This document shows, piece after piece, positions 56,033-64,000 of a stretch of DNA of 64,000 nucleotides. The position numbers were made by a program, and so were the translations under genes. Where the stretch lies: the NCBI GenBank assembly GCA_030065055.1, contig JASJDS010000001.1, forward strand, positions 62,001-126,000, in the 5' to 3' direction. The stretch is from Calothrix sp. MO_192.B10 (lineage in GTDB: Bacteria > Cyanobacteriota > Cyanobacteriia > Cyanobacteriales > Nostocaceae). Within the stretch, counting starts at the first letter, position 1, and each line of letters opens with the position of its first letter. The notes beneath the pieces were generated by a model. The model was not told the DNA's origin. It saw nothing but the letters and a program-made list of their open reading frames with translations, and did not search any database.

Positions 56033-56749
56033 TTAACTTTTCAACCTTTGTCCTACTCCTTCAGCTATTTTATGACCCAGATACTCAGGAATTAAACTTT
56101 CATTGGGTCCCAATAAATAAAGAATCAAACGGGTACGCCCTCTCCAAACCAATAAATTAGCATTGACAACCAAAAGGTCCTCCTGCCAAACAGCGTACAT
56201 AACTTTGTAGAATAATCCAGGCTGATTATCTGCCTCAATTACTAAAGCTGGTAAGTGAAAAACCGGATCTACGTAAAATTCAGTTTCGATCTGCTCTAAG
56301 CCCGAATCCAGATTAAATTCTACCGCCAGCATTTCTTCGACTTCAAAACTTCCCCCTAAAGCTTCGCGAATGGCACGACAGACATTCTCCGCAGTTTTCT
56401 CCGTCAATGCCTTACCACCGCGAGAAATTACCAATTTGACAAAAACTAACATTGGTGGGCGGATTTGACCATATAAGCTGAGACTATGGATAGTCAAACC
56501 ATAAGCTGCCAGTACTCCAAAAACATCGCTCAACAGGAAAGACTGATTACGGTAAGCAAAGTGTAAAGCACTTTTATTACCTTCCGGTTTAAACTCAATT
56601 ACAGCCTGCTGAAGTTTGTAAAGACGGTAAGCCAGACGCAAATTTTGCAGTTGAATTTCACTGCTGACAAATTGTTCATAAAATTGGGGGAACGAGCGAT
56701 TAAACCGCTTTAAAAGTTCCAATGTTGAAGATTTTAAACCAGAAGTCAT
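56033..56749 (-). CDS. tandem ACT-domain protein
   Basis: 238 residues. Two ACT-like regions: FLLSDVFGVLAAYGLTIHSLSLYG (about 70-95) and HLPALVIEADNQPGLFYKVMYAVWQEDLLVVNANL (about 163-200), as in the C-terminus of the GlnD uridylyltransferase. No catalytic nucleotidyltransferase domain. ACT domains bind amino acids, so a nitrogen- or amino-acid-sensing role is plausible; none is established here. Starts MTSGLKSSTLELLKRF. Confidence 0.8.
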   Translation of the reverse strand: MTSGLKSSTLELLKRFNRSFPQFYEQFVSSEIQLQNLRLAYRLYKLQQAVIEFKPEGNKSALHFAYRNQSFLLSDVFGVLAAYGLTIHSLSLYGQIRPPMLVFVKLVISRGGKALTEKTAENVCRAIREALGGSFEVEEMLAVEFNLDSGLEQIETEFYVDPVFHLPALVIEADNQPGLFYKVMYAVWQEDLLVVNANLLVWRGRTRLILYLLGPNESLIPEYLGHKIAEGVGQRLKS

Positions 56750-57660
56750 TGTTTAGGGGAGAGGTAAGACTAAGTCTGTTTTCAAACTCACCGTCACCCT
56801 CAAGGATATTGTTGGTCATTCAGGGGTATCACCCTCTTTGGCCCCAGGGGGCACCCGAGCAGGGGAGTAGGGAAAAAACCAAGTCCAAATTATTCCAATA
56901 ATCCCTAACTTTGAGCCTAGTGAGGGGTCAAACCTACTATTCGCCAATAGTATCTCTAAAAGGGTGCGGCTACACGTACCTTAGACGCGGAACGATAAGC
57001 CACTGCGGTGGACGGGTTTTCCGGCATCAAGCAAGTGGTGCAACCCAAAGGGCTTTCCGTAGGGTAGACGCATATGCGGACTACGGAAAATGAAGGCTTT
57101 GATGGTGTAGCCTGTGGGCTACTCTACAAGCAGTCGCCTTCGGTGTCTATAGCCTGTTGGCAAAGGGGCACGAAGTGCAGGTTTTAGGGGTTTAAAAATA
57201 CGCCCTAGTGAACAATCTATCAAATCAAAATTAAGAGTTGACACCTAAGTTCCGCTCGCGCTTCACTTGGGGTCTTCTCGCTAGGATGATAAAACCTCAC
57301 CCCCCTAAATGTAACCTTTTCCTTCCCTAGATACTGAATGGCTTCGGTGTCAGGTAGGAAAGAAGATGGGAGTGAGGTTCAATTTAACACTTAATTATGC
57401 CTATCCACCTCAATCTTATTTATAATTCACGATTAAATTTGAGATGTTTGCTGAATTTCTCCTAGTTTCTACAACAAAGTGCTAAAGTTGAAGATGATTG
57501 ATGTAAGATCAACCCACTACTGAGCCACTAGCACTGAAATTCTCATCACAGGAATTTATTCTTGTGTGGGAGAAATAACAGTATAGATAGCTCAGTAAGA
57601 TGTTGCTTCATACTCTTTCAACAGAAACGGATTCAGTTATACTACCCGAACCACATTGGC
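56750..57660. repeat. intergenic repeat-rich region
   Basis: Up to about 57200 it is GC-rich and full of partial palindromes (CCCCAGGGGGCACC, CACTGCGGTGGACGG, CCGTAGGGTAGACGC, GTAGCCTGTGGGCTACTC) that look like dispersed repeats or a decayed mobile element. From 57220 it is AT-rich and carries the acetyltransferase promoter. I see no gene. Confidence 0.5.
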
Positions 57661-58185
57661 ATGGGTTTTTGGAAAGCTTGGTTTAGTAATCCCGAAGCTG
57701 CGGCTACCAATAAAAATACATTCTTTGAAGAACAGAAAGTAGATGCCACAGCTAATAGTAAAGTTAGTACTCGTATCGTCTTTAGTACGGAGCGAGAGAT
57801 AGATTTGTATGAGCTAGAAGAACTATGCGATGCTGTTGGTTGGTCCCGTCGCCCCCTACGTAAAGTCAAAAAAGCCATTGAGCATAGTTTTTTAGTTGCC
57901 TCCATGTGGCAAGTACGGGGTACTCAAAAACGACTTATCGGTTTTGCCCGTGCTACATCAGATCACGCCTTCAATGCCACCATATGGGATGTGGTCGTTC
58001 ATCCAGAATTCCAAAGTAAAGGATTGGGCAAGGCGTTGATGAAATATGTTCTCAAACAACTGAGGAGTGAAGAAATTAGTAATGTAACCCTGTTTGCAGA
58101 CCCTCATGTTGTTGAATTTTATCGAAATTTAGGTTTTATGCCAGATCCTGAAGGAATTAAGGGAATGTTTTGGTATCCACATTGA
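57661..58185 (+). CDS. GNAT-family N-acetyltransferase (Ycf52/NSI-like)
   Basis: 174 residues from ATG at 57661 ([14 protein letters not shown]); the frame is open further upstream but those residues are not family-like. GNAT core: [35 protein letters not shown] (acetyl-CoA-binding Q-S-K-G-L-G-K), ending [22 protein letters not shown]. The family is related to red-algal plastid Ycf52 and plant NSI acetyltransferases. It shares the IGFARATSD...ATIWDVV block with the second acetyltransferase at 62706-63176. Confidence 0.9.
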   Translation: MGFWKAWFSNPEAAATNKNTFFEEQKVDATANSKVSTRIVFSTEREIDLYELEELCDAVGWSRRPLRKVKKAIEHSFLVASMWQVRGTQKRLIGFARATSDHAFNATIWDVVVHPEFQSKGLGKALMKYVLKQLRSEEISNVTLFADPHVVEFYRNLGFMPDPEGIKGMFWYPH

Positions 58186-58396
58186 GCAACTACTTATGCC
58201 AAAAAAAAATAACTGAGTATATAAGTTATTTAAAATTCTTAACACAATTGGTTCCATTGTGATATAATAGGGGGCAGTGCTGGAAATAAAGGGTAGGTGA
58301 GTTGGCTAGTAAAAATTGTTTTCAATTATCTAGCCAAATATAACCAACCAATTTCCTATGCTTTGGATGCGATCGCAATCCTGCACTTTTTAACTA

Positions 58397-58470
58397 CGGG
58401 ATGTAGCGCAGCTTGGTAGCGCGCCTGCTTTGGGAGCAGGATGCCGCAGGTTCAAATCCTGTCATCCCGA
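58397..58470 (+). tRNA. tRNA-Pro (TGG)
   Basis: 74 nt including discriminator A. Acceptor CGGGATG/CATCCCG, anticodon arm CCTGC-TTTGGGA-GCAGG with TGG, T-arm GCAGG-TTCAAAT-CCTGT. CCA is not encoded. A long hairpin follows at once (58482-58512). Confidence 0.96.
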
Positions 58471-58481
58471 TATATTTTCTC

Positions 58482-58513
58482 AGCCCTAGATATTTTTAAA
58501 ATATCTAGGGCTT
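58482..58513 (+). terminator. hairpin terminator after tRNA-Pro
   Basis: A perfect 14-bp palindrome, AGCCCTAGATATTT / AAATATCTAGGGCT, 12 bases after the tRNA. It is followed by TATTATC rather than a pure T run. A MITE is inserted just after it. Confidence 0.65.
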
Positions 58514-58521
58514 ATTATCGG

Positions 58522-58634
58522 GGGAGCATCCCAAATGTTTAAGTTTGTAGTGCGGGACGGAAAGCCCGCTTTGTATGCAAAGGGAGCTTTCCGGCTCCCA
58601 TTACCGCATATTTTTCAAACATTGGGATGCTCCC
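58522..58634. mobile_element. MITE with 9-bp target duplication
   Basis: 113 bp with inverted ends GGGAGCATCCCAAATGTTT / AAACATTGGGATGCTCCC. TATTATCGG is present on both sides (58513-58521 and 58635-58643), a clear target-site duplication. The interior has a GGAAAGC/GCTTTCC-type hairpin. Non-coding. Confidence 0.85.
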
Positions 58635-58643
58635 TATTATCGG

Positions 58644-59211
58644 TACCATAAGAAAAAAATATTAAAGCTGGAAAAGGCTGTTGAGTAAGGAAAGTCCAGT
58701 AAGGAGGTGGGTTATGTGTGTATTAAATGGTACTATAATTTATTAATTAAAAGATATTAAATTTTTGTATATTACCACCGTATACTCACTGAAATAAGCA
58801 TTCAAAATTTTTGCTTACCAATAAATCAAATATACTTAGTATATTCATATACTAAAAATCAGGAGTAGAAAATGGAACAGTTTAGTCTTTGATAAAGTCA
58901 TTCATCATGTAAAAAGAGAATAAAATGACATTGTTCGCCCTGGATTATATATAGGGCACATGAATAGGTCAGGAGTGTAGTTGCGGCAAAATGCCCACAA
59001 GGGAATCAAACCTGAAGTCAAAATAGATTATGGATTAATAAATCTCAGCATCTAATAGGACTTCATAGTTTGACAGCAAGGCGATAATGAATCAAAAACA
59101 ACAATACAAATTGCTGAAGACCATACAATAACTACAATTAGTTAGTTCCGTACATATCTAAAATCTGATAATTTGTCTGACTTGATAAAAGTATTAATGC
59201 TAGGAGCAGTC
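58644..59211. other. intergenic, no gene seen
   Basis: About 570 AT-rich bases before tic22. A direct or inverted TATACTTAGTATATTCATATAC stretch (58850s) is symmetric in part. The leader of tic22 probably begins here. No ORF of interest. Confidence 0.4.
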
Positions 59212-60000
59212 ATGAAATCATTTGTTCGCTGGGGTACAACATTAGGTTTAGCGACAGCAACTCTATTAGCACCAGTCTCGATCATTAGCACCCCAGTGCT
59301 AGCATTGTCAGAAGCAGAAGTGATCAAAAAATTGAATGATACTCCATGTTTTTTGATTACCAATAATAGGGGTTTGCCATTGACTCGTCGTTTACCAGGT
59401 AAAGATGGCAAAAAAGGTGCTCCTTTTACTCAGGTGTTTATGAATGGTCGAGAAGCTCAGGCTTTTATGGAGCAGTTGCGGAAACAAAAAACCCAAGATC
59501 CAAAAATGGCAGCAATGATAAAGGAACTACGGGTCACAGCTGTGGGATTAGGGGATATTTACAAAAAATTTCGTGAAAATGCCAAAGATCCAAATAGCCT
59601 CAAATTTGCTTTTCAGCCCGGACAAGAAGAGGTTAAAGGAGCAATAGCTTTGCTAAAGCAGCAAGGGAGAAAAGTTGAGAAATTTTTCAGTGTGCCCTTG
59701 TTTATGATTAGTGCAGAAGGGAAAGGGTATGTATCTGTGAAGCGTAAGTCTGATAACAAAGAGATAATTCCACTGTACTTTAGCAAAAAAGATGCCCAAG
59801 GGTTATTACAACGAGTGAAAAAGCAGTACCCCAAAGCCAAAGTAGAGGTTGGGGATATTGATGGCGTGATCGCTGTGTTACGCAAGAAAAATGATAAGTG
59901 GTTGAATAACGTTGTTTTAGTGGCACCTTCCGATAGTTTGCAATATATTAATCAGTTGCAAAGAAGTAATAGTGCCCAGCCTCCAAAGCCTAAGCGTTAA
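59212..60000 (+). CDS. tic22: Tic22-like periplasmic protein
   Basis: 262 residues from ATG at 59212, chosen because AGGAG lies 6 bases upstream and a signal peptide follows at once (MKSFVRWGTTLGLATATLLA to VLALSEAEV). Cyanobacterial Tic22 is a periplasmic or thylakoid-lumen chaperone-like protein involved in outer-membrane biogenesis with Omp85. The two-fold repeated fold shows as TPCFLITNNRGLPL...PFTQVFMNGREAQAFMEQLR and VPLFMISAEGKGYV...IPLYFSKKDAQGLLQRVK. prmC starts 4 bases after its stop. Confidence 0.9.
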   Translation: MKSFVRWGTTLGLATATLLAPVSIISTPVLALSEAEVIKKLNDTPCFLITNNRGLPLTRRLPGKDGKKGAPFTQVFMNGREAQAFMEQLRKQKTQDPKMAAMIKELRVTAVGLGDIYKKFRENAKDPNSLKFAFQPGQEEVKGAIALLKQQGRKVEKFFSVPLFMISAEGKGYVSVKRKSDNKEIIPLYFSKKDAQGLLQRVKKQYPKAKVEVGDIDGVIAVLRKKNDKWLNNVVLVAPSDSLQYINQLQRSNSAQPPKPKR

Positions 60001-60003
60001 GGA

Positions 60004-60921
60004 ATGGCAGAAAAACAATCCTTCGTTTCTGGTTTACAACTTTGGCAGTGGCGAAATCAAGCTATTCAAGCAGCGAGAGCTGCTGATGTTTCGCCCTACG
60101 AAGTTGACTGGTTATTACAAGAAGTCGCTGGTTTAGACCGTTTAGCAATCAGTTTGCAATCTTTTAAAGATTGGTCGCAAATTGAGTTGCAATTACCCTT
60201 AGAAGAATTAGAGGTGCTGTGGCGCAGACGATTAGATGAACGTTTGCCGGTACAGTACATTACAGGAATTACTCCGTGGCGACAATTTAACCTTATGGTT
60301 TCTAGTGCGGTGTTAATTCCCAGACCAGAAACTGAGTGTTTAATTGATTTAGCGGTGACAACTGTCCAATCAGTCGGAGAAAGTTTACAGCTAGATCGAG
60401 GACATTGGGTTGACTTAGGTACGGGTAGTGGTGCCATTGCCTTGGGACTGGCAGATGCCTTTCCCAAGGCTACTATTCATGCTATCGATCGCTCAAAAGA
60501 TGCTTTGGCGATCGCCCAAAAAAATGCGGATAATTACGGCTTAACAGAACGTATTCATTTTTACCAGGGTTCTTGGTGGCAGCCTTTAGACTTTCTTAAA
60601 GGGCAGTTTAGTGGCATGGTATCTAATCCACCCTACATTCCTAGTGGGATTCTCCCAGAGCTACAAGCGGAGGTAGTAAGGCACGAACCTCATATGGCTT
60701 TAGATGGTGGGGAATCTGGTTTAGATTGTATTCGCCATTTAATTAATGTTTCTCCCACCTATTTACGTCCGGGTGGGTTATGGCTAATTGAAATGATGGC
60801 TGGACAAGCTGAAATAGTAAGACAATTATTAGAAAATCAAGGAAGCTACTATAATATTCAAATTCATCCTGACTTAGAGGGAATTGAACGTTTTGCCATT
60901 GCCCAAGTTGGGAAGGAGTGA
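60004..60921 (+). CDS. prmC: release factor glutamine methyltransferase
   Basis: 305 residues. Methylates the Gln of the GGQ motif of peptide-chain release factors, using S-adenosylmethionine. An N-terminal helical domain (to about 90), then VDLGTGSGAIALGLA and the catalytic NPPYIPSG. PVQYITGITPWRQFNLMVSSAVLIPRPETE is the family block before the Rossmann fold. Only three bases separate it from tic22, so the two are cotranscribed. Its stop lies next to GGAAGGAA and CTCCGAA repeats. Confidence 0.94.
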   Translation: MAEKQSFVSGLQLWQWRNQAIQAARAADVSPYEVDWLLQEVAGLDRLAISLQSFKDWSQIELQLPLEELEVLWRRRLDERLPVQYITGITPWRQFNLMVSSAVLIPRPETECLIDLAVTTVQSVGESLQLDRGHWVDLGTGSGAIALGLADAFPKATIHAIDRSKDALAIAQKNADNYGLTERIHFYQGSWWQPLDFLKGQFSGMVSNPPYIPSGILPELQAEVVRHEPHMALDGGESGLDCIRHLINVSPTYLRPGGLWLIEMMAGQAEIVRQLLENQGSYYNIQIHPDLEGIERFAIAQVGKE

Positions 60922-61009
60922 AAGAGGGAAGGAAGGAAAGAGGGAAGAATTCTAACTCCGAACTCCGAACTCCGAACTCCGAACTCCGAACTCCGAACTC
61001 CCCCACTCC
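60922..61009. repeat. short tandem repeats between prmC and tsaC
   Basis: GGAAGGAAAGAGGGAAG followed by six CTCCGAA heptamers (60955-60998), the same unit as at 13710-13746. The prmC-tsaC operon is probably transcribed through it. Confidence 0.9.
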
Positions 61010-61594
61010 ATGAACCAAGTTAGTATTGCTGAATTAGTCGCTGGCGCGCGCGCTGGTAAGTTAGTTAGTTTCCCTACTGATACTGTTCCTGCCTTGGCTA
61101 GTTTACCGGAACAAGCAGGGTTAATTTTTGCTGCCAAGCAGCGCAGTCAGAATAAACCTTTAATACTGATGGCTGCTAGTGCTAAGGATCTGTGGCCTTT
61201 TGTCTGGGGAAGTGATGAAGAGTATGTAATTTGGCAGCAAGTAGCAGAGAAATACTGGCCAGGGGCACTAACTTTAGTATTACCAGCTTCAGAACGAGTG
61301 CCTACAGCGATGAATCCAATCAACCCTACTACCATTGGTATTCGCGTTCCTGATTGTGCGATCGCTCAACAAATTTTGGCACAAACAGGACCTCTGGCAA
61401 CTACCAGTGCTAATTTATCGGGGCAAGCAGCTTTACAAACTATGGCGGAAATTGCTGCTACTTTTCCTCAAGTTCTTGTTCTCAAGGCGATGGCAGGAGA
61501 TCGGGAGTTCCAGGGTAGTGGTTTAGCTTCTACTGTTGCCCAATGGAAAGATCAAAATTGGCAGATTTTACGACAAGGTAAAATAAAGTTATAA
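61010..61594 (+). CDS. tsaC: L-threonylcarbamoyladenylate synthase (TsaC/YrdC)
   Basis: 194 residues. Makes threonylcarbamoyl-AMP from Thr, bicarbonate and ATP for the t6A modification of tRNA. YrdC motifs: GKLVSFPTDTVPALASL, FAAKQRSQNKPLIL (nucleotide- and bicarbonate-binding KxR...K-P), WPGALTLVLPAS, IGIRVPD and LATTSANLSG. Short form, without the Sua5 C-terminal domain. It works with TsaD, whose gene is in this window. Confidence 0.92.
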   Translation: MNQVSIAELVAGARAGKLVSFPTDTVPALASLPEQAGLIFAAKQRSQNKPLILMAASAKDLWPFVWGSDEEYVIWQQVAEKYWPGALTLVLPASERVPTAMNPINPTTIGIRVPDCAIAQQILAQTGPLATTSANLSGQAALQTMAEIAATFPQVLVLKAMAGDREFQGSGLASTVAQWKDQNWQILRQGKIKL

Positions 61595-61828
61595 TTATCA
61601 CGTTACAAATATTACTAATTTACCTAAAGCAATATTTTATCTAAATATTCGGAATAAGCATGAGGCTTATACTGAGCGTAAATAGTAATTGAAATACATT
61701 TATGATACTGATATTAGTAAATCTGTATCCGTATATGCTGGGGAAGTATAAGTTCTGAACAATAAGCAAATTTGGAACTTTACTTTACACCTTGATGGTC
61801 GATTAATAAGTTGATAATTATCAAATAT

Positions 61829-62764
61829 ATGAATTGGAGTAATTGGGTACATCTAGGAGCAGGAATAATACTAGGGATAATTTGTCAGCGGATGATTGGA
61901 ACCTCTAAGGGTATTGCAAGTTCATCTTCAGAACTATCCGTGGATAGGAACCATGAATCAAAATTAATGGAGCAGATGCAGCACACCCAACTGGCTTATC
62001 AAATGGCAAGGGAAATGAGCCAATTTAAGTCAGGATTTTTGGCTAGGATTACCCATGTGCTGCGTTCTCCTCTGAATGGGTTGATTGGCTTGCATCAATT
62101 AATTTTGTCAGATTTATGCGATAACCCGGAGGAAGAGCGAGAATTTATTAATCAAGCTCACGAGAGAGCATTAAAATTATTGAAGTTAATTGATGAAATT
62201 CTCCTCATTGCCAGAACAGAACATGGTACTAATGAATTAAATATTCAGTCTCTACCTCTGACTCAGCTATTAGAGGATGTTCATAAAGTCATCTATATGC
62301 TGGCAGAAAATCGTAACTATCCCTTACAGGTAATACTTCCAGACACAGACACTTTTGTTTTGGCTGATTCCCATTGGTTACGACAAGTATTGGTGAATTT
62401 GGTAGATGTTTCCATCCTGAACATGGAAGAAGGCAGCATTAATATCTCTACCCAAGTTAATAGTGACGCAAATGTGGTTTATATCTGGCTAGATGTTCCC
62501 AAAGATAGTATTCCTGGGAGTGAACCCATCAATTTGCTCGATGACACAGCCATAACTACCCCTGATATATCCCAAGAGGCAGAAGTTTCGCCCGGAATGA
62601 GACTATTGATGAGTCATACCATTTTATCTGTTATGGGGGGTGGGCTAGAAATCATGCCTTATCCCATCACAGAGAAAGCTAATGAATTTACCAGATTACA
62701 AATTTCTATCCCTCAAGGGTTTCCTGAAGATGAATTTCTCCAACGCTCAGAGAATCTAAGTTAG
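61829..62764 (+). CDS. histidine-kinase-like protein with degenerate catalytic domain
   Basis: 311 residues from ATG at 61829. One N-terminal membrane segment (5-22, WVHLGAGIILGIICQRM), a coiled coil, then HisKA-like RITHVLRSPLNGLIGLHQL. The His is present, but the usual acidic next residue is Val. The ATP-binding part has only a weak N-box (VNLVDVSILNMEEGSI) and no recognisable DxGxG or GxGxG motifs, so ATP use is doubtful. It overlaps the convergent acetyltransferase by 59 bases at the 3' end. Confidence 0.75.
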   Translation: MNWSNWVHLGAGIILGIICQRMIGTSKGIASSSSELSVDRNHESKLMEQMQHTQLAYQMAREMSQFKSGFLARITHVLRSPLNGLIGLHQLILSDLCDNPEEEREFINQAHERALKLLKLIDEILLIARTEHGTNELNIQSLPLTQLLEDVHKVIYMLAENRNYPLQVILPDTDTFVLADSHWLRQVLVNLVDVSILNMEEGSINISTQVNSDANVVYIWLDVPKDSIPGSEPINLLDDTAITTPDISQEAEVSPGMRLLMSHTILSVMGGGLEIMPYPITEKANEFTRLQISIPQGFPEDEFLQRSENLS

Positions 62765-63176
62765 ATTGGTTGTACAAAACCATGGTGCTGGTGGAATTTT
62801 GTTGAAAACCAATGCGTTGATAAAATCGCTGCTGGTGAGTCGTCATTAAGTAGACTCGTTCTACCCGATGTACACAGGGATGGCTTAAAACCGTTTCCAC
62901 CAATTTACTACCTAATCCACTACCTTGATACTCTGGGTGAATTACAACATCCCAAATAGTGGCACGATAAATACCATCGGAAGTAGCTCTGGCAAAACCA
63001 ATCAGTTGTTCTCCATTCCAGACTCCAATTACGGGGTTACTGTTAGCAATGGCGATGCTCAGATCCTCTAAACAACGGTCTTTTGCCCAAAAAGCTGCCA
63101 AATTAAATAATTTTTGCAATTGCTTTAGGTCTATTTCTGATTTGCGATCGCTAAATAAAATCTGAGCATTATTCAT
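62706..63176 (-). CDS. GNAT-family N-acetyltransferase
   Basis: 156 residues. Core [39 protein letters not shown] with the acetyl-CoA motif Q-G-S-G-L-G-S, ending FYQRIGFQQNSTSTMVLY. Similar to the acetyltransferase at 57661-58185 in the central block, but with a different N-terminus. Substrate unknown. The last 20 codons lie antisense to the end of the kinase-like gene. Confidence 0.88.
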   Translation of the reverse strand: MNNAQILFSDRKSEIDLKQLQKLFNLAAFWAKDRCLEDLSIAIANSNPVIGVWNGEQLIGFARATSDGIYRATIWDVVIHPEYQGSGLGSKLVETVLSHPCVHRVERVYLMTTHQQRFYQRIGFQQNSTSTMVLYNQSNLDSLSVGEIHLQETLEG

Positions 63177-63299
63177 ATAATTAACCCAGTTGCCGGATTA
63201 TATAAATTATTGTTAACTGTTTTTTTCAAAAAAACAAGTCTGACTAGTTTACATCATAAACATCATAAACAGTTTTCAATTTTAAATTTCTATATTTAA

Positions 63300-63570
63300 T
63301 AGTTCCAAGCTTTGCTCTAATTGTTTCTATCAAGTGGGCGAGATGCCATTAGATGTGAGGGAGTGGACTTGTCCTCACTGTGGTACTCACCATGACAGAG
63401 ATGGGAACGCAGCGATAAATATTAGAGCAGAGGGTATTAGAATGCTAAAGACGGATGGTTCAGCCGTCTCTGCTGTAGGAGGGGAGGTAAGACCAAAGTT
63501 GGGACGAAAGTCTAAGCTTTGGCACTCCCCTATGAGTACAGAAGCCCCATCCGCCTGTGCGGTGAGGTAG
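63300..63570 (+). pseudogene. TnpB C-terminal remnant (IS605 family)
   Basis: Readable from about 63302: [19 protein letters not shown], then [22 protein letters not shown]. This is the zinc finger and last RuvC block of TnpB, with CxxC pairs and DRD retained; the first 300 or so residues are missing. It is closer to a family with [10 protein letters not shown]...GGEVRP than to the intact copy at 4051-5265. It ends at ATCCGCCTGTGCGGTGAGG, possibly the old right-end hairpin. Confidence 0.8.
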
Positions 63571-63571
63571 T

Positions 63572-63982
63572 TCACCAAATCCATTTCCACAGGGGATGGC
63601 TTTCTCCTTGTTGACGAATTTGGCAAACCTTTTGTTCTAAGCGTTTTAATTCGCTTTGTGGTATTCCAAAGAGGATATTACGGCTTTGCCAAATCAAAAC
63701 CGCTGTTGTTGTTCCGATACAAATAGCGAAGCCCAGGGTAGATAAGGGATGGTAGGCAAGTGTATATCGTAGTGCTACCCAAGTAAAGTATTGTCGCCAC
63801 AGAAAAATTTCTTCCCTGATACCCCATAGGGACAATGGAGCAATGGTCAGCCAAAAAAAGCAAACAAGCAGCCATCTGCCATATACTGTCAAACGATGTA
63901 GCCTTTGCACTTGTTGAGCAAAGCTAGAATCGCTACTTGCCATGTTGTTATCTGTCGAGGAAAATTTTTCTGGTGAATTCAT
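63572..63982 (-). CDS. small membrane protein, cyanobacterial hypothetical
   Basis: 136 residues. Two membrane segments (about 36-55, GRWLLVCFFWLTIAPLSLWG, and 78-99, HPLSTLGFAICIGTTTAVLI), a polar Ser-rich N-terminus and a C-terminal helix with SELKRLEQKVCQIRQQGESHPLWKWIW. No domain I recognise. The stop codon is two bases from the end of the TnpB remnant. Function unknown. Confidence 0.7.
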   Translation of the reverse strand: MNSPEKFSSTDNNMASSDSSFAQQVQRLHRLTVYGRWLLVCFFWLTIAPLSLWGIREEIFLWRQYFTWVALRYTLAYHPLSTLGFAICIGTTTAVLIWQSRNILFGIPQSELKRLEQKVCQIRQQGESHPLWKWIW

Positions 63983-64000
63983 GGCTGGGAGAGGGAGCAG

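Overview
The window comes from a filamentous, almost certainly heterocyst-forming cyanobacterium. The evidence is abundant HIP1 octamers (GCGATCGC), photosystem I genes (psaF, psaJ, psaL), hetZ and a patU-like gene, solanesyl diphosphate synthase, Ftn2/ZipN, Tic22, a Tab2-like protein, and many short tandem repeats and miniature inverted-repeat elements of the kind common in Nostocales.

Layout. 1-8 kb: DUF760 protein, HhoA-type protease, class II aldolase with its terminator, an IS605-type TnpB, tRNA-Lys, a mutarotase and pdhA. 8-18 kb: ftn2, two candidate small RNAs, a 3D-domain protein, tab2, a TldE/PmbA protein and a receiver-histidine kinase. 18-21 kb: a large beta-helix protein on the minus strand. 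21.6-27.3 kb: the unusual locus described below. 27.5-38 kb: accessory genes (DUF99, rpmB, a subtilase, three near-identical DUF2887 nuclease genes plus two remnants, and a disrupted Uma2 gene). 38-64 kb: a housekeeping block (amidase, murI, sds, hetZ-patU, a transglutaminase-like protein, remA-gmk, psaL/psaJ/psaF, tsaD, tRNA-Pro, tic22, prmC, tsaC).

The most interesting region is 21.65-27.3 kb. One promoter precedes a 66-residue ORF, then nine repeated units (21994-23805), then a protein with a helical N-terminus and a MIDAS-containing vWA domain, the architecture of Ro60/Rsr. Two paralogous genes of unknown function follow. Each unit has a terminal stem whose two arms change together between units, a conserved asymmetric internal loop (CCTAAC-like on the 5' side, AACTT on the 3' side), a second covarying stem, and usually the sequence TTACATAC. 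The stem carries a different insert each time: two circularly permuted tRNAs (Leu-TAG and Asn-GTT types), three linear tRNA-like folds (anticodons GAA, CTT, TAA; one with the D-arm halves swapped), isolated anticodon arms (a tandem Phe-type pair; one Glu-type), one plain hairpin, and a 23S rRNA helix 69-71 mimic. I interpret this as an array of Y-RNA-like RNAs with a common protein-binding stem and diverse tRNA/rRNA-mimic modules, encoded with their Ro60-like protein. The structures are read from the sequence; Ro60 binding and function are inference.

Several intergenic stretches hold only dispersed repeats. Two are better explained as structured RNA: 8231-8400 (plus strand, strong promoter) and 41328-41740 (minus strand, leader of a 72-residue membrane protein).
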